Positions 1-9,746 of a DNA stretch of 49,545 nucleotides are shown here, piece by piece. Under the pieces are notes generated by a model that searched no databases, was not told the origin of the DNA, and saw only the letters and a list, made by a program, of their open reading frames with translations. Source of the DNA: Pelagophyceae sp. CCMP2097. Lineage: Eukaryota > Sar > Pelagophyceae. The DNA lies in assembly GCA_026770575.1 (NCBI GenBank), contig MU657215.1, positions 257,125 through 306,669 of the forward strand, in the 5' to 3' direction. Position 1 is the first letter of the stretch; each line of letters opens with the position of its first letter. Position numbers and translations under genes: made by a program.

Positions 1-2
1 AA

Positions 3-165
3 AAGGCTGATGCGCCGACTGCGGCGGCTGCGTAAGGCGGCTTCGCCGACTGCGGCGGCAGCATAAGGCGACTGCGCCGCCTGCTGCGGCTGCCCGCAAG
101 CATAGGCAAAAGAAGGATGCGCCGCCTGCGACGGCTGCATGAGGCAGCTGCGCCGCCTGCGACGG
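3..165. repeat. 31-bp tandem repeat, about five units
   Basis: Units begin at 3, 34, 65, 113 and 141. The first three are exactly 31 bp; the fourth and fifth are shortened and follow a 17-bp interruption at 96-112. All share a GCGCCGMCTGCGRCGG-like core. They directly precede the kelch exon. They could lie in an intron or in the coding sequence of the missing 5' part of that gene, since the frame of the kelch exon stays open back to about 143. Confidence 0.75.
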
Positions 166-186
166 ATTTACCGCGAGCAGCGTCAG

Positions 187-1315
187 CAAAAAGCGCTTCG
201 GCATGATCCTCGACTTTTTACGCGGCGACCCTCCAGACGGCCAGCGGATGCAGAGGGCGCTCCGCGCGTTACCCGCGGCTGCGCAGGAGGCGATGGCGCA
301 GGAGATTGACTACTTTGGCCTCGAGGCTGCCGTGTTTGGCGGGCCGCCGTGGATCGACTTTGCCGCTTTCCGGCCGGGGCCGGCGATGATCTATGGACGT
401 TCTCAGTGCGCCGCCGTGGTCGCTGAAGGGCGCGTCGTCGTGTTCGGTGGTCTTTTGGACGAGTCGTATGCTTTAGACTCGACGGAAGTGCTCGACATGC
501 AGACAATGGCCTTTACAGCTGCGCCGGACCTGCTCACGGGACGGATCGGCTGTGCGGCCGTCCAGCTCGATTCAGATCGGGTGCTCGTGGTGGGTGGAAA
601 ACATGAAGATGAAGTTTTAAACACGACGGAGATATTCCACCTCTCGACGCTCACGTTCACGCCGGGACCGGACATGCAATCTGCACGTGCCTCTTGTGCT
701 GCTCTCGCTCTAGACGCTCGCAGGGTCCTCGTCGTTTGTGGCCACGATGGCCAGTCTAATCTGTCGAGCACGGAAATCCTTAGCCTGGACACGATGGTCT
801 TCGCGCCCGGGCCCGCCATGGCCGCTCGACGCAGCACATGCGCGGTCGTCGCGCTCGACGAGCACCGCATCATGGTCGCCGGTGGCACTTCAGGTTCAGA
901 ATATTTGACGACGACTGAGATCCTCGACGTCCGGACCATGGCGTTCGCGCCCGGCCCGTCGATGGGCTCGGCACGATGTTACTGCGTGGCTTTGCAAGTC
1001 GATGCGGAACACGTCCTCATTATCGGCGGGACGGACTCGTCATTCACGGTGTTGGCCACGACGGAGCTCCTCGACCTGGCGACGATGGCGTTTTTGCCCG
1101 GGCCGACCATGCAGACTGCGCGCAAAGCCTTCGCAGCCGTTCGACTCGACGCTGCCGGAGAAGAGCCGCGGATCCTCGTCGTAGGTGGGCATGCGAGGGA
1201 GTTCGATGACTTGGACGACGAGGACGATGAGGATGACGGCCCTTTTTTCTTGTCGAGCACCGAGATCCTCGCCGTCGAGGTCCAGAGGGGCGCGCGCACG
1301 CGCCGCCGGCAGTGA
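187..1315 (+). CDS. T1/BTB-like end plus kelch-repeat protein (5' partial)
   Basis: The visible part encodes about 375 residues. The first roughly 45 (RFGMILDFLRGD through EIDYFGLEAAVFGG) match the C-terminal half of a KCTD/Kv-type T1 (BTB fold) domain. About six kelch-type repeats of 50 residues follow, each with a VLVVGG-like strand followed by a STEILD and PGPxM pattern, so a beta-propeller is expected. An acidic stretch (DDLDDEDDEDD) sits in the last repeat. The ATG at 203 falls inside the T1 motif, so translation must start upstream; an AG at 185-186 is a plausible acceptor and the first exon is missing or lies in the repeats. By family knowledge, T1/BTB plus kelch proteins often act as cullin-3 substrate adaptors, but that role is inferred here. 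Confidence 0.75.
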
Positions 1316-1694
1316 CGCATCGACCCCCAGAGCACCCCGACGACGACGCAGAGACGATCCACGCGCCGCGGCCGACGAGTCCGACGGCGGCGCGGCCTGC
1401 CGGCAGGCTCCTCGAAGACGCCTCGGCGCATTGAACGCTCTATGAGCAAGGCCCTGCGCCCGCGACTGGCGCGCCCGGCGGTCCGGCGGCGGTGCCCGCG
1501 CGCCGGCCCGTCGAGCGACGCGCAGCACCGCGGAGCCGCGAAGGAGGGCTCTTTGGAGTGCATAAAGAAGCACAGGTCGCGGCCATCCCTGCGCGCGGCT
1601 GCGAGGCCGTGCGGGCCCGCCTCCGGTGGACACCGTCGCGGCGCGTCGCGCGCCAGTGGCGTGTGTTTACGATTACGCCCGTCATAATTTTAAG

Positions 1695-1701
1695 TATAAA
1701 T
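1695..1701 (+). promoter_or_regulatory. TATA-like element before the NOA1 gene
   Basis: TATAAAT lies about 100 bp upstream of the NOA1 ATG inside an AT-rich island (1684-1730) in otherwise GC-rich DNA. The 1316-1798 gap holds no convincing coding sequence; this island is its only notable feature. The promoter role is inferred. Confidence 0.3.
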
Positions 1702-1798
1702 CAAATCCTGAAAAGGCAGAATCATTTCGGATCGAGCGAAGAACGGAATCAGCGATTTCGCTCGGTCGCGCTTCCAAGGGCCGCGCGCGTTCGCCGGC

Positions 1799-4700
1799 AT
1801 GCAGCCGCTCTTGAGCGGCCTGCGGCGCGGGGCCGCGCGGCCGCGCACGGCGGCGCTGCTGCGGCGCGCGGTTCTGGACGGGCGGCTGCGGTCTGAGCAG
1901 GGTTCCGAGGACCGGCGAAGCGCCGGCTCCTCGCGCGGCTTCCACGGCACGTGCGCTAGCCTGCTCTACGACCGGCACGACTTTGACGAGAGCGAGCTTC
2001 GACACGCGTCGGAGTCGGACATTGCGAGCGAGATTCGCGAAGGGAAACGGGTAAAGTCCATCGCGGTGACGCGGTCAAAGGGCTCGAACAAATCCGCCTA
2101 CTGCTACGGCTGCGGCGCAGACGTCATCGCCGGCGTCGCCGGCAAGGGCGGCGTCATCGCCACGGACCAGACGAAGAAGCTCGGGTATTGGGAGGAGCAG
2201 AAGCAGGTATTCGACGGCGTCCTTTGCGGAACGCGCGGGCCGCCAAAGGACCGGAGATGTGGCCCATCCGGAGATAGGGCCCATCCGGAGACTGGGGCCG
2301 GAGACAGGGGCCGGATAGCGGGGAGGCTCCCGCAGAGTCGCCGCGGGCCCTCTTGCCTGAAACTCACCGCCCTCGTATAGACTCTGAAAAAGTCGCAGAT
2401 CAAGAACTGGGTGCTCTGCGCGCGGTGCAAGTCTCTTCGGAACCAGGGCCCCGACGCGGCGGGCGTCATCGCCGCGGTGGATAACGCCGAGGCGGTTGAG
2501 ATTTTTAGAACGGAAGTCAGTCGAATTAAGCGAGTCAAGGCCGTCGTCGTGCTCGTGGTGGACGCGCGCAACGTCACGGGCACGTATTTCAAGTCGATTC
2601 GAAACTACGTGGGCGGGAATCCAATCGTGATTGCGATCACTCGGCAAGACCTCTTACCCGACTTTGCCAAGAGAGACACGGCCCATCTGAAGGCGCACAT
2701 TCTGCGCAAGTGCGAGCAAATCGCGCCCGCCGACGTCTTTTTGACGGACGACAACACGCTGGAGAGCGTGCGCGACCTGGCGGAAGCGATTATGGCGCAT
2801 CGGGCGGAGCACGACGTCTATGTCGTCGGAGGCGCAAATATCGGAAAATCGACTCTGACGGACCGTTTGGTCTCCGCTCTCCTGAGGCTTCAGAAAGATG
2901 ACTGGGGCGACACGGTCTACGACGCGAAGAGGAAGGTGGCTTTGAAGGAGCACCGCGTCACGGCGTCGGCTTTACCGGGCACCACTTTATCCAACATTCG
3001 AGTTCCTTGCTTCACCAACCATTTGCAAGCCTTATGGGACACGCCCGGTCTGAAGCTGGACCATTCAAAGGCGCATTTCCCGATTCGAAACTACGACCGA
3101 GTCATCCGGTCGCGGCCCTCGCTCAACCAGTCCGTCGAGCTCCAGGTGGACAACGACGACCCGGACTACTCAAAGGGCTTTGAATTCGTCGTCAAGGAGC
3201 CCGGAGACCCGGCCATGTTCGTCGTCGAGGTGCGTCTTGGTTTGGCGGAGGGCATGCAACTGCGTCTCAAACCGTCTCAAAAATAGGTCCGCTTCAAGCC
3301 AACTGCGTCTCAAAACGTCTCAAAAATAGGTCCGCTTCAAGAAGAAGCCGCAGGGCACGACGCTGCTGAGCTGGAACCCGATTTACCCGGACCTCACCGC
3401 CGAGGTGCTGCCGCTGGGCGCTTCCCGGTTGGAGAAGGAGGCTATCCTTGTCGAGAAGGAAGAGGCGTGGCTCGCGTTCCAAGCAGAACAGGTGGAGATT
3501 TACGCCATCGTCGACCGCAAAATGGCCGAACACAGCGCGTTTCATGCCGCCGAGGAAGAGGCCGCCAACGCCGACGCCGCCGCCGCCGTGGAAGGCGAGG
3601 AGGACGACGAAAAGGTCGTAGAGGTCGACGAGGAGTCTGGCGGCGCGGCGGCGGAGGAATCAGAGGAACCCGAGGAGGAGGACGACTACGCGGCGGAGAA
3701 GAAGTTGCACGCTGAGAACCTGGCCGAGGAGGAAGACGAGGAGGAACAGGCCCAGCTCGACGCCGTCTTGAACAAGGAAGCCAAGAAGAAGTCGCGCGAG
3801 GACCGTTTGGCAATGTACGAGCTGCGCGAGAAGCGCCTTCGGCAGGCTTTAGGGGCGGAAGCGTATTTCCGCCAGAAGAAACATCGAGAGGAGGTGGTGC
3901 TCGAACGATCCCGCGTCCGCAAGTTGGAAAAGCTGCCGACGGTCGCGCAGCTGGCTTTACCGGGACGACGAACTCGCGACGTTGTCATCGACAACTTTGG
4001 GTGGTTCGTCCTCCATACTCCAGAAGACGTCGTCTTCCGCATTTACGCCCCCTCGCTCGGAATCCGCATCTCTCTCGAAGTCCCGCTCGGCGTCCCGCGA
4101 GGGTGGCCCGCGTCCGACGAGCCCGCCGACGAGGCGGCGCCGCAGAGCAAGCGCGACTTTAAGGGAGACGGGCGGTCTCGCGCCGGGAAAGGCGGCAAGG
4201 GCTCTGCCAACGACCACTCTCTGCAAGACGAGCTGGACGACATTGACGCCGAGGAGGACGACGACGAGTTGTCGGACATGTACTCTTTGGACGAGTACGA
4301 CGAGTCTCCCATGGGCGGCTACTTTAGGGGGTTTGCCAGCGAGGAAGATGAGCGCATGGCTGAAATTTGGGGCGACGTCGACTCTGGCGCTCTGGAAGAC
4401 GACCGCCCGACTTTAGGGTGGGACGACGAGGCCGACTCGGCGGCGGCAAAGGGGAAATGGCACGAGAAGAGCGGCAAGGCCATTGGCTGGGAATTCGACG
4501 AGAACAATTCCTGGGGCGCGAAGAAGCGCGGCGTCAAGATGGAACCCGGCTGGAAGCCCATCTTCGTCCCCGAAAATGCCCCCGACATTCGCGCCTTTGT
4601 CAACACGGAAGCCGGCGGCGGCAAGGGCGGCGGCCGCGGCGGCGGCAAGGGCAAGGGCCGCGGCGGCTTCGATGGCGGCAAGGGCCGCGGCGGCTACAAG

Positions 4701-4802
4701 GGCGACGGCGGCAAAGGCAAGGGCGGCGGCAAGGGCAAGGGCAAGGGCGGCGGCTACCGCGGCGGCGGCGACGACGATAGGGAAGACGACGACCGATACT
4801 AG
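1799..4802 (+). CDS. NOA1: NOA1/RIF1/YqeH-family circularly permuted GTPase
   Basis: Exons are 1799-2206, 2381-3229 and 3330-4802, all junctions phase 0, giving 909 aa. An N-terminal zinc motif (Cys102, Cys105, Cys149, Cys152) precedes a circularly permuted GTPase: G4 position TRQD (223-226), P-loop GGANIGKST (286-294), then DTPG (356-359). The order G4-G1-G3 is diagnostic of the YqeH/NOA1 group, which acts in organellar small-ribosomal-subunit assembly. The C-terminal domain carries the family-like VIDNFGWFVL strand. Odd points: the usual NKxD is TRQD; a long acidic insertion follows (about residues 465-550); and the last roughly 60 residues are Gly/Lys/Arg repeats (GGGKGGGRGGGKGKG-like). 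The basic N-terminus could be an organelle presequence. The second intron carries a duplicated acceptor, described separately. Confidence 0.85.
3258..3341 (+). repeat. 43-bp tandem duplication spanning a 3' splice site
   Basis: Two 43-bp copies, differing at very few positions, each contain a poly-A stretch, an ATAG acceptor and the first 12 bases of exon 3 (GTCCGCTTCAAG). The acceptors end at 3286 and 3329. Only the second keeps the GTPase reading frame, because 43 is not a multiple of 3. Confidence 0.85.
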
Positions 4803-4930
4803 GCGCGCGGCGGCCGGCGCAAAAGGCATGCGCCGGCGACGTTTAACGAGATTGGACTGGACTCCGCGACTCGGGCCCCAAGAGATGCCCCCTCGTCGAG
4901 GGCGGGGTCGTGATTGTGTTATTCGGAGGG

Positions 4931-5707
4931 TCACGCGTCGTCCTCGAACGGCACCAGCCTGTCTGGGTCGCTTAGGACGTCGGCGTGTCCGCCCTCTGCG
5001 GCCATCTTCAGGCGGATCTGCGAGTCTGGGACTCCCATCCTCTGTAAGCGGAAATAGGATGCGAACGTCGGGTGGTCCGCGGCGCGGCAGAAGCCGCTCG
5101 GCGGGCCGGCCTCTGATGCTTCGTCGGCCTCCGCCTCGGCCGGCGCGGCCTGGCCGTCGTCCGCCGCGGCGAAGGCCAGCGGCGGCTCTGCCGTGCTCGG
5201 CGCCGCCTCGGCCGTCGGCGTGGCGCTGGCCTCAGCCGCGGCCACGTCGGCAATGCCCGGCACAGAGTCCAGCTTCGCCTCGAGCAGCGAGAGCCTGCGC
5301 AGCGCCTCGAGACGAGGCCGAACGTGTGTCGTCTCTCTGCGCGCTGCACGCGGGGCGCCCTTTCGGCCTCCTCTCCGTGGTTGCTGCGCGGCGTCTCCGA
5401 CGCACGCGAGTTCGATGCCGCTGAGCCTTTGGGCGACGCCGGCGAGCTTGTCCTCGCAGTTTGCGGCGAACGTGTTGAGGAACTGGACCGTGTTCGAAAC
5501 GAAGTTGTTTACAAGCATGACCGTCTTCACCTACGTTGTTTACGAGCATCTGCAGTCCCGGGCATTCAAGACCCCGGGAGCGACCCCAAGGAGCGCCATG
5601 CTCCGCAGGCATCCCGGCTGAGCGGAGCATCTCCGGGGCCCGCCACGACGACGGGGGCGGCGCACCTGCGGGATCGGCGGCAGGCGGTGGTACGCCACGT
5701 CGTCCAT
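4931..5707 (-). CDS. WASHC3: WASH complex subunit 3 (CCDC53)
   Basis: Exons on the minus strand are 5707-5666, 5530-5406 and 5294-4931, giving 176 aa. The spliced N-terminus reads LPPIPQ then VKTVMLVNNF, followed by NTVQFLNTFAANCEDKL, matching the conserved FLN..V.HTVQFLN..CEEKL helix of WASHC3. The second junction restores IELALSLLEAKLDSVPGI, which aligns without gaps with the family's IETTLNILDAKLSSIPG. The C-terminal block (FASYFRLQRMGVPDSQIRL) is the second conserved region. Length agrees with the roughly 190-aa human protein. It is a coiled-coil subunit of the WASH complex, which activates Arp2/3 on endosomes. It ends convergently with the GTPase gene (128 bp apart) and is divergent from NOL9 (151 bp apart). 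Confidence 0.88.
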
Positions 5708-5858
5708 CGCGGCGGGCGCGGCGCGTCTTCGCGCCGCTCTCCCAAGCACGGGCCAGTGGCGGCCCCCCTTGGGCGGCGCGCGAAGTCGGCGCGTCTCGAG
5801 CTTTTCCTATCAAGTTTTAGCGAGACTAATTCCGCGATAGATCACGCGCGGTGCGCCC

Positions 5859-7955
5859 ATGCCGAGCACGCGCCTGCGCTTGCAGCGGCGGCGCGCGCGC
5901 CGCGCCGGCGGCCCGACGGTGCAGAAGCACAGACGCGCGACGTCGGCAAAGGTGCCTCTCAGACAGCGTCTCGGTACCCTCGTATGGCCGTGTGAGACCA
6001 CTCTCGCTTAGGCTTCCCGCGCAGAGTCCGACGGCGGCTCTGCATCGTCTTCGTATGCGTCGGAAGACGCGGCGTCGGAGTCTGAGGACGACGGCGCGGG
6101 CCATGCTTCAGCGGACTCGGTCACCATCACTCTGGAAGCTGGCCAGCGCCTCGTCCTCATCGGTTCCGCGGCGCTTACTTGTTTGAGCGGCGTGCTGGAG
6201 GTGCACGGCGCGCGGCTGACTCCAGAGACGGCGGAATTGGAGGTCCATTCGCCGAAATGGCTGCCTGCACTCGTGGTCTGCGCGCCCCAGGCCCACCGCG
6301 GCGAGGCCGGCGTGCTGCACCTCCGCAGACTCGACGCGCCCTCCGTCGTTTCCGCCGCTGGCGACGCGCGCGACGTGGGCGCGGTGGCGGGCGACTTTTT
6401 CCGGGTGGAGACTTGTTGCGCCCTGCGCTTCGACAACCAACCCGCCACGGACGCTGCCGCCGCATTGCGCGCGGCGGCGTACGACGAGCCGCATCGGTGG
6501 CGTTCAGCGGCGCAGGGCTGGCGCGGGGCGTCTGCGGTCATCTGTGGGCGGCAGGGGGCCGGGAAGTCGACGTTCGCGCGCCTCCTCGTCAACACTCGCC
6601 TGGCAAAGCACGCCACGATAGCCGTTTTGGAGTGCGACCTCGGGCAGCCCATGCTCGGCGCGCCCGGGTGCATCTCGCTGAAGCTCGTGCGGAAGCCGCT
6701 GTTGAAAGCGCCGCACGCGCACTGCGCTTTGCCGGAAGCGGAAACCGTCGTACAATTCTTCCTTGGCGACGTCTCGCCCAAGGACGCGCCGGGCGCGTAC
6801 ACGAACGCGATTGGGAAGTGCTGCGACGCGTGGCGAGCCTATCATTCGGACATGCCGTTGGTCGTGAATACGTGCGGCTGGATCGCCGGCCTCGGGGCTG
6901 AGCTCCTATCCGCCATTTTGAGCCTCGTCGAACCGCAGAATACGTTCGTCGTCGGTGGGAGGCCGCGTCGGGGAAAAGGCCGTCGAGAGAGGGTGCGACT
7001 GGGTCCGAGTATACGACTGCCTCACGCGTGTCTTTCAGGCGAGCCGGGCTTCCCCGAGGGCTCGACGCTCGGCAACGCGTTCCTGAATCACCGCGCCAGT
7101 TACGTTGGCACGTTTGCGCGCCCGGACGACGGCAAGGCCGCGGCGCCCGCCGTGGCAAGAAGGGCTTTATCCTTGGCGGCGTATTTCGCGCCGGACGCAA
7201 AGGGCGCTCTCGCGCGAAATGGCACTTTATCCGACGGCGACTCTGCGACGGCGCGCGCTTTGCTGCGCCAAACGGCGCTCGCGGCGCCCTACGCCCACCT
7301 TGCCATGGGACTCGTCGGAGGCGCCGCGCAGTGCTGCCTCGCGACGCCCGCACCACGCCGCGTCGGTGGTTGGCAATCCCGAAAGCGCGATGCACGCCAG
7401 GGGAGACGCGGCCGTCATCAATGCGTCTGTCTTCCCTTGTAGGAAGACGCGCTGCGCGCTCTCATCGGCTCCGTGGTGGCCCTCGCTTCCCAAACCGACG
7501 CGCAGCACCTCGCCGTTTCCGTGTCGGCGTCGGCAAACGGGCCCGCCGTCTTGGCGGGGGAATGCAGCGACGTCCCAATCGCCGGCCTCGCCCTCGTCAG
7601 AGGTCCGTCTTGATGTCCGCTTTGCCCTTCCGCTTCGGGACGCCGCGCTCAGGCCTCGACCTCGTGCGGCGCGAGCTCTTGCTCCTGACGCCGCTGCCCC
7701 GAGAGACCGTCGAGCAGTGCGACCTGCTGCTCCGCGGCGCGATGATGTACGTGAAAGTGTCGCCCTGGGCCATTTCTGCCGCCGGGCCGGCGCACCCGCT
7801 GTGTTAGGCCGCCGACGCAGCTGCTCTACTCGCCGATGGACACGACGTCGTTCCCGTTCCTGACGTGCGAGTCGCTGTCGAGCGACCTCGCGACGTCGAT
7901 GAAGTCTCGGAACAACATCACGAGAAAGGTCCACGCGCAAAGCGCGAAACGATGA
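5859..7955 (+). CDS. NOL9: Polynucleotide 5'-hydroxyl kinase NOL9/GRC3
   Basis: Exons: 5859-5951, 6012-6954, 7039 to about 7313, 7443-7602, 7653-7746 and 7808-7955. Only the donor of the third intron is unsettled (7314 is the best in-phase GT). A basic N-terminus (RLRLQRRRARR) suits nucleolar targeting. The Clp1/GRC3 kinase core has Walker A GRQGAGKST, the lid-region ECDLGQP, and MPLVVNTCGW, a strand typical of NOL9. The C-terminal part recovers family blocks across introns: DALRALIGSVVALAS, GLALVRGLDLVRRELLLLTP and RGAMMPPTQL. The last exon ends in a basic MKSRNNITRKVHAQ tail. GRC3/NOL9 phosphorylates 5'-OH RNA during ITS2 processing of pre-rRNA in the nucleolus. Confidence 0.85.
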
Positions 7956-8097
7956 ACGCGCCCGAAACGGCGCCACGCGGCCCGCGGCGTGGCGGCCTCG
8001 CAAGGTCGTTTGATTTTGGAACGTCGTTTGATTAAATAGCCACGCATCGCCTCTCAGCGGCCCGCGCGGCGATTCCGGCGATTCCGGCAGCGGCGGT

Positions 8098-9434
8098 TCA
8101 TCGTGGCGCGCCTGCGCCGCACCCCCGAACCGCGCGGCGGCGCCGTCGACGGCCGCCGCCGCGCCAGACGGTCCGCGTCGGCCGCTGGCGACCAGCTCCA
8201 TGCTGACCTAGCGGCGAAAATGGGACGACGAGAGCGACGATCTCCGACGCGGGCGCGGGCCACGGCCGCGGCAGCGCCGTATTCGGCCGGGGCGTCGCGG
8301 CGCGCTGCGCGTGCAGGTTGAGGGCCGTGGCGCCCTGCGCGCGGTGGAGGTTCAAGATTTTCGCGGACAAGGACCACGGCGTAGTCGTCGACCGCGGCGT
8401 CATCGATCGTGGCGTAGTCGTCGACCGTGGCGTCGCGGGTGCGGACCTCGGCGTATTCGCCGGAGTCTTCGCCGCGGCCCTCCCGTTGTGCGGCGGCGCT
8501 GACTTGGGAGGCGCCGACTGCGGCTGCGCCGACTGCGGCCGGCGCGGCGAGGCGAGGCCCGGCTGCGGCTCGGAAACCGCGAAGAGACGGTCGACGACGT
8601 CAAATTTCTCGGCCCAGCCGCAGCGCTGCGGCGACCGAGGAGACCGCGGCGTCGTGTGCAGGATCCAGCAGTCGCCGACGCCTTCGGCACACACGGCCAC
8701 GTCGGCCGCCGCGGGCCGCTGAGGCGTCTGGCGATCCGCGACACTGAACCACAACACGCCGCCTCCCTCGTAGCCGCCGGCGGCCGTTGGTCCCGAAAGA
8801 AAACGCGGCGTCGCGGGCTCGGCGTGCCGCGCCTTTTGCCGGAGCGCCGCAGTCACGGCGCGGAGCGTCTCGTGCTCCGTCTCGTAGTGGCGGAGCTGCG
8901 ATACGAGCGAGGCGAAGAGCGCTGCCGTGCGCTTCGATTCGTGGTCGGCGCACTCGACGCGCGCCCGCCACGCCTTCGAGACGCGCCGCTCGCACTCGAT
9001 TAAAGCGGCGGCGGCGCGCTTCGCCGCCGCGTCGGCGCGGCGCTCTTGAGCCATTTCAGCGCCCGTGGCGCCAAGGCCGTCTGAGAAGCCGAAACCGCCA
9101 GAGAAGCCGTCGGCGTCGGCTTCGACTTGGAAAGCGGGTTTTCCGCCGGCCCGCAGGCGCGCGCGCTCGACGCTGCGGAGCGCGCCTGCGTTGCACATAA
9201 AGCGCGCAGCCGTTTGGCGTCGCCGCGCCAGCCGCGCCAGCGCGCCGCTTCGCGCTCTGCGGCGGCGCACTTGGCCGCGCAGCGTTTCTGCACGTCCGCG
9301 AGCTTACTCTTCTGCTTTTCAATGGCGAGCCGGTGAATGGCGAGCCGGTGCAGCTGCATGAACGCCGAAGGCTTGTACAGCGCCGCCGACGCCTTGTACG
9401 GTGCGGCCACCGCCGGTCTCGCGTCGTCGGGCAT
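8098..9434 (-). CDS. Unknown coiled-coil, Ser/Thr-Pro-rich protein
   Basis: Not recognised. A two-exon model, 9434-9271 and 9172-8098, uses a GTGCGC donor and a CGCAG acceptor (98-bp intron, phase 2) and joins two frames that both look coding. The N-terminal part has a basic helix (LHRLAIHRLAIEKQKSKL) followed by Ala/Arg/Glu-rich helices with coiled-coil character up to about residue 160. A globular stretch (GVLWFSVADR, GDCWILHTTP) follows, then a low-complexity tail of TPRSTTTPRS-like repeats that would be good phosphorylation targets. The start at 9434 is the first in-frame ATG; an acceptor-like CGCAG upstream could add an exon. The Arg-rich last 50 residues may not be coding, so the 3' end is uncertain. 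Confidence 0.5.
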
Positions 9435-9672
9435 CGGCGGCGCTGCGATGTCACCAGTGGCACGAGCCGAGTGGGCGCCATTAGGCGTGACAGGCTGCGA
9501 GGACGGGCACGGCCTTCTCAAGACCTCCAGAGGTTTCTTGCAACTTTTGAACGACCCCCGTGTCGCTCCCTGCGCTTCGCAGGCCTGCCCTCCGCGCCGA
9601 CCGTGACTGCCGTGTTGATTAAAGTAAGTGTTGCTAACTAAACCCGTGCGCGTAAATTTAATTTGAATTTCC

Positions 9673-9696
9673 AGTCCAATAGATCTAGTCCAATAG
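9673..9696. promoter_or_regulatory. Twin CCAAT boxes
   Basis: The decamer AGTCCAATAG occurs twice, at 9673-9682 and 9687-9696, separated by 4 bp. It lies in the AT-rich gap between the minus-strand coiled-coil gene and SMC6, 50-75 bp before the SMC6 ATG. CCAAT boxes bind NF-Y in other eukaryotes; promoter function here is inferred. Confidence 0.45.
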
Positions 9697-9746
9697 TGTG
9701 GGCTTGTGGGCTTTGAATTTCAGGGGGCTCTCAACTGTGTGGTGGG

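Noticed and set aside
3..165. CRISPR-like repeats at the window start
   Set aside because: Head-to-tail degenerate minisatellite without spacers, in a eukaryotic context.
7390..7440. Apparent coding segment reading GDAAVINASVFP in the NOL9 gene
   Set aside because: It resembles the NASWVGL motif of NOL9, but lies just before a strong TTCCCTTGTAG acceptor. The next exon supplies ALRALIGSVVALA, the better match for that strand, so it is taken as intron.
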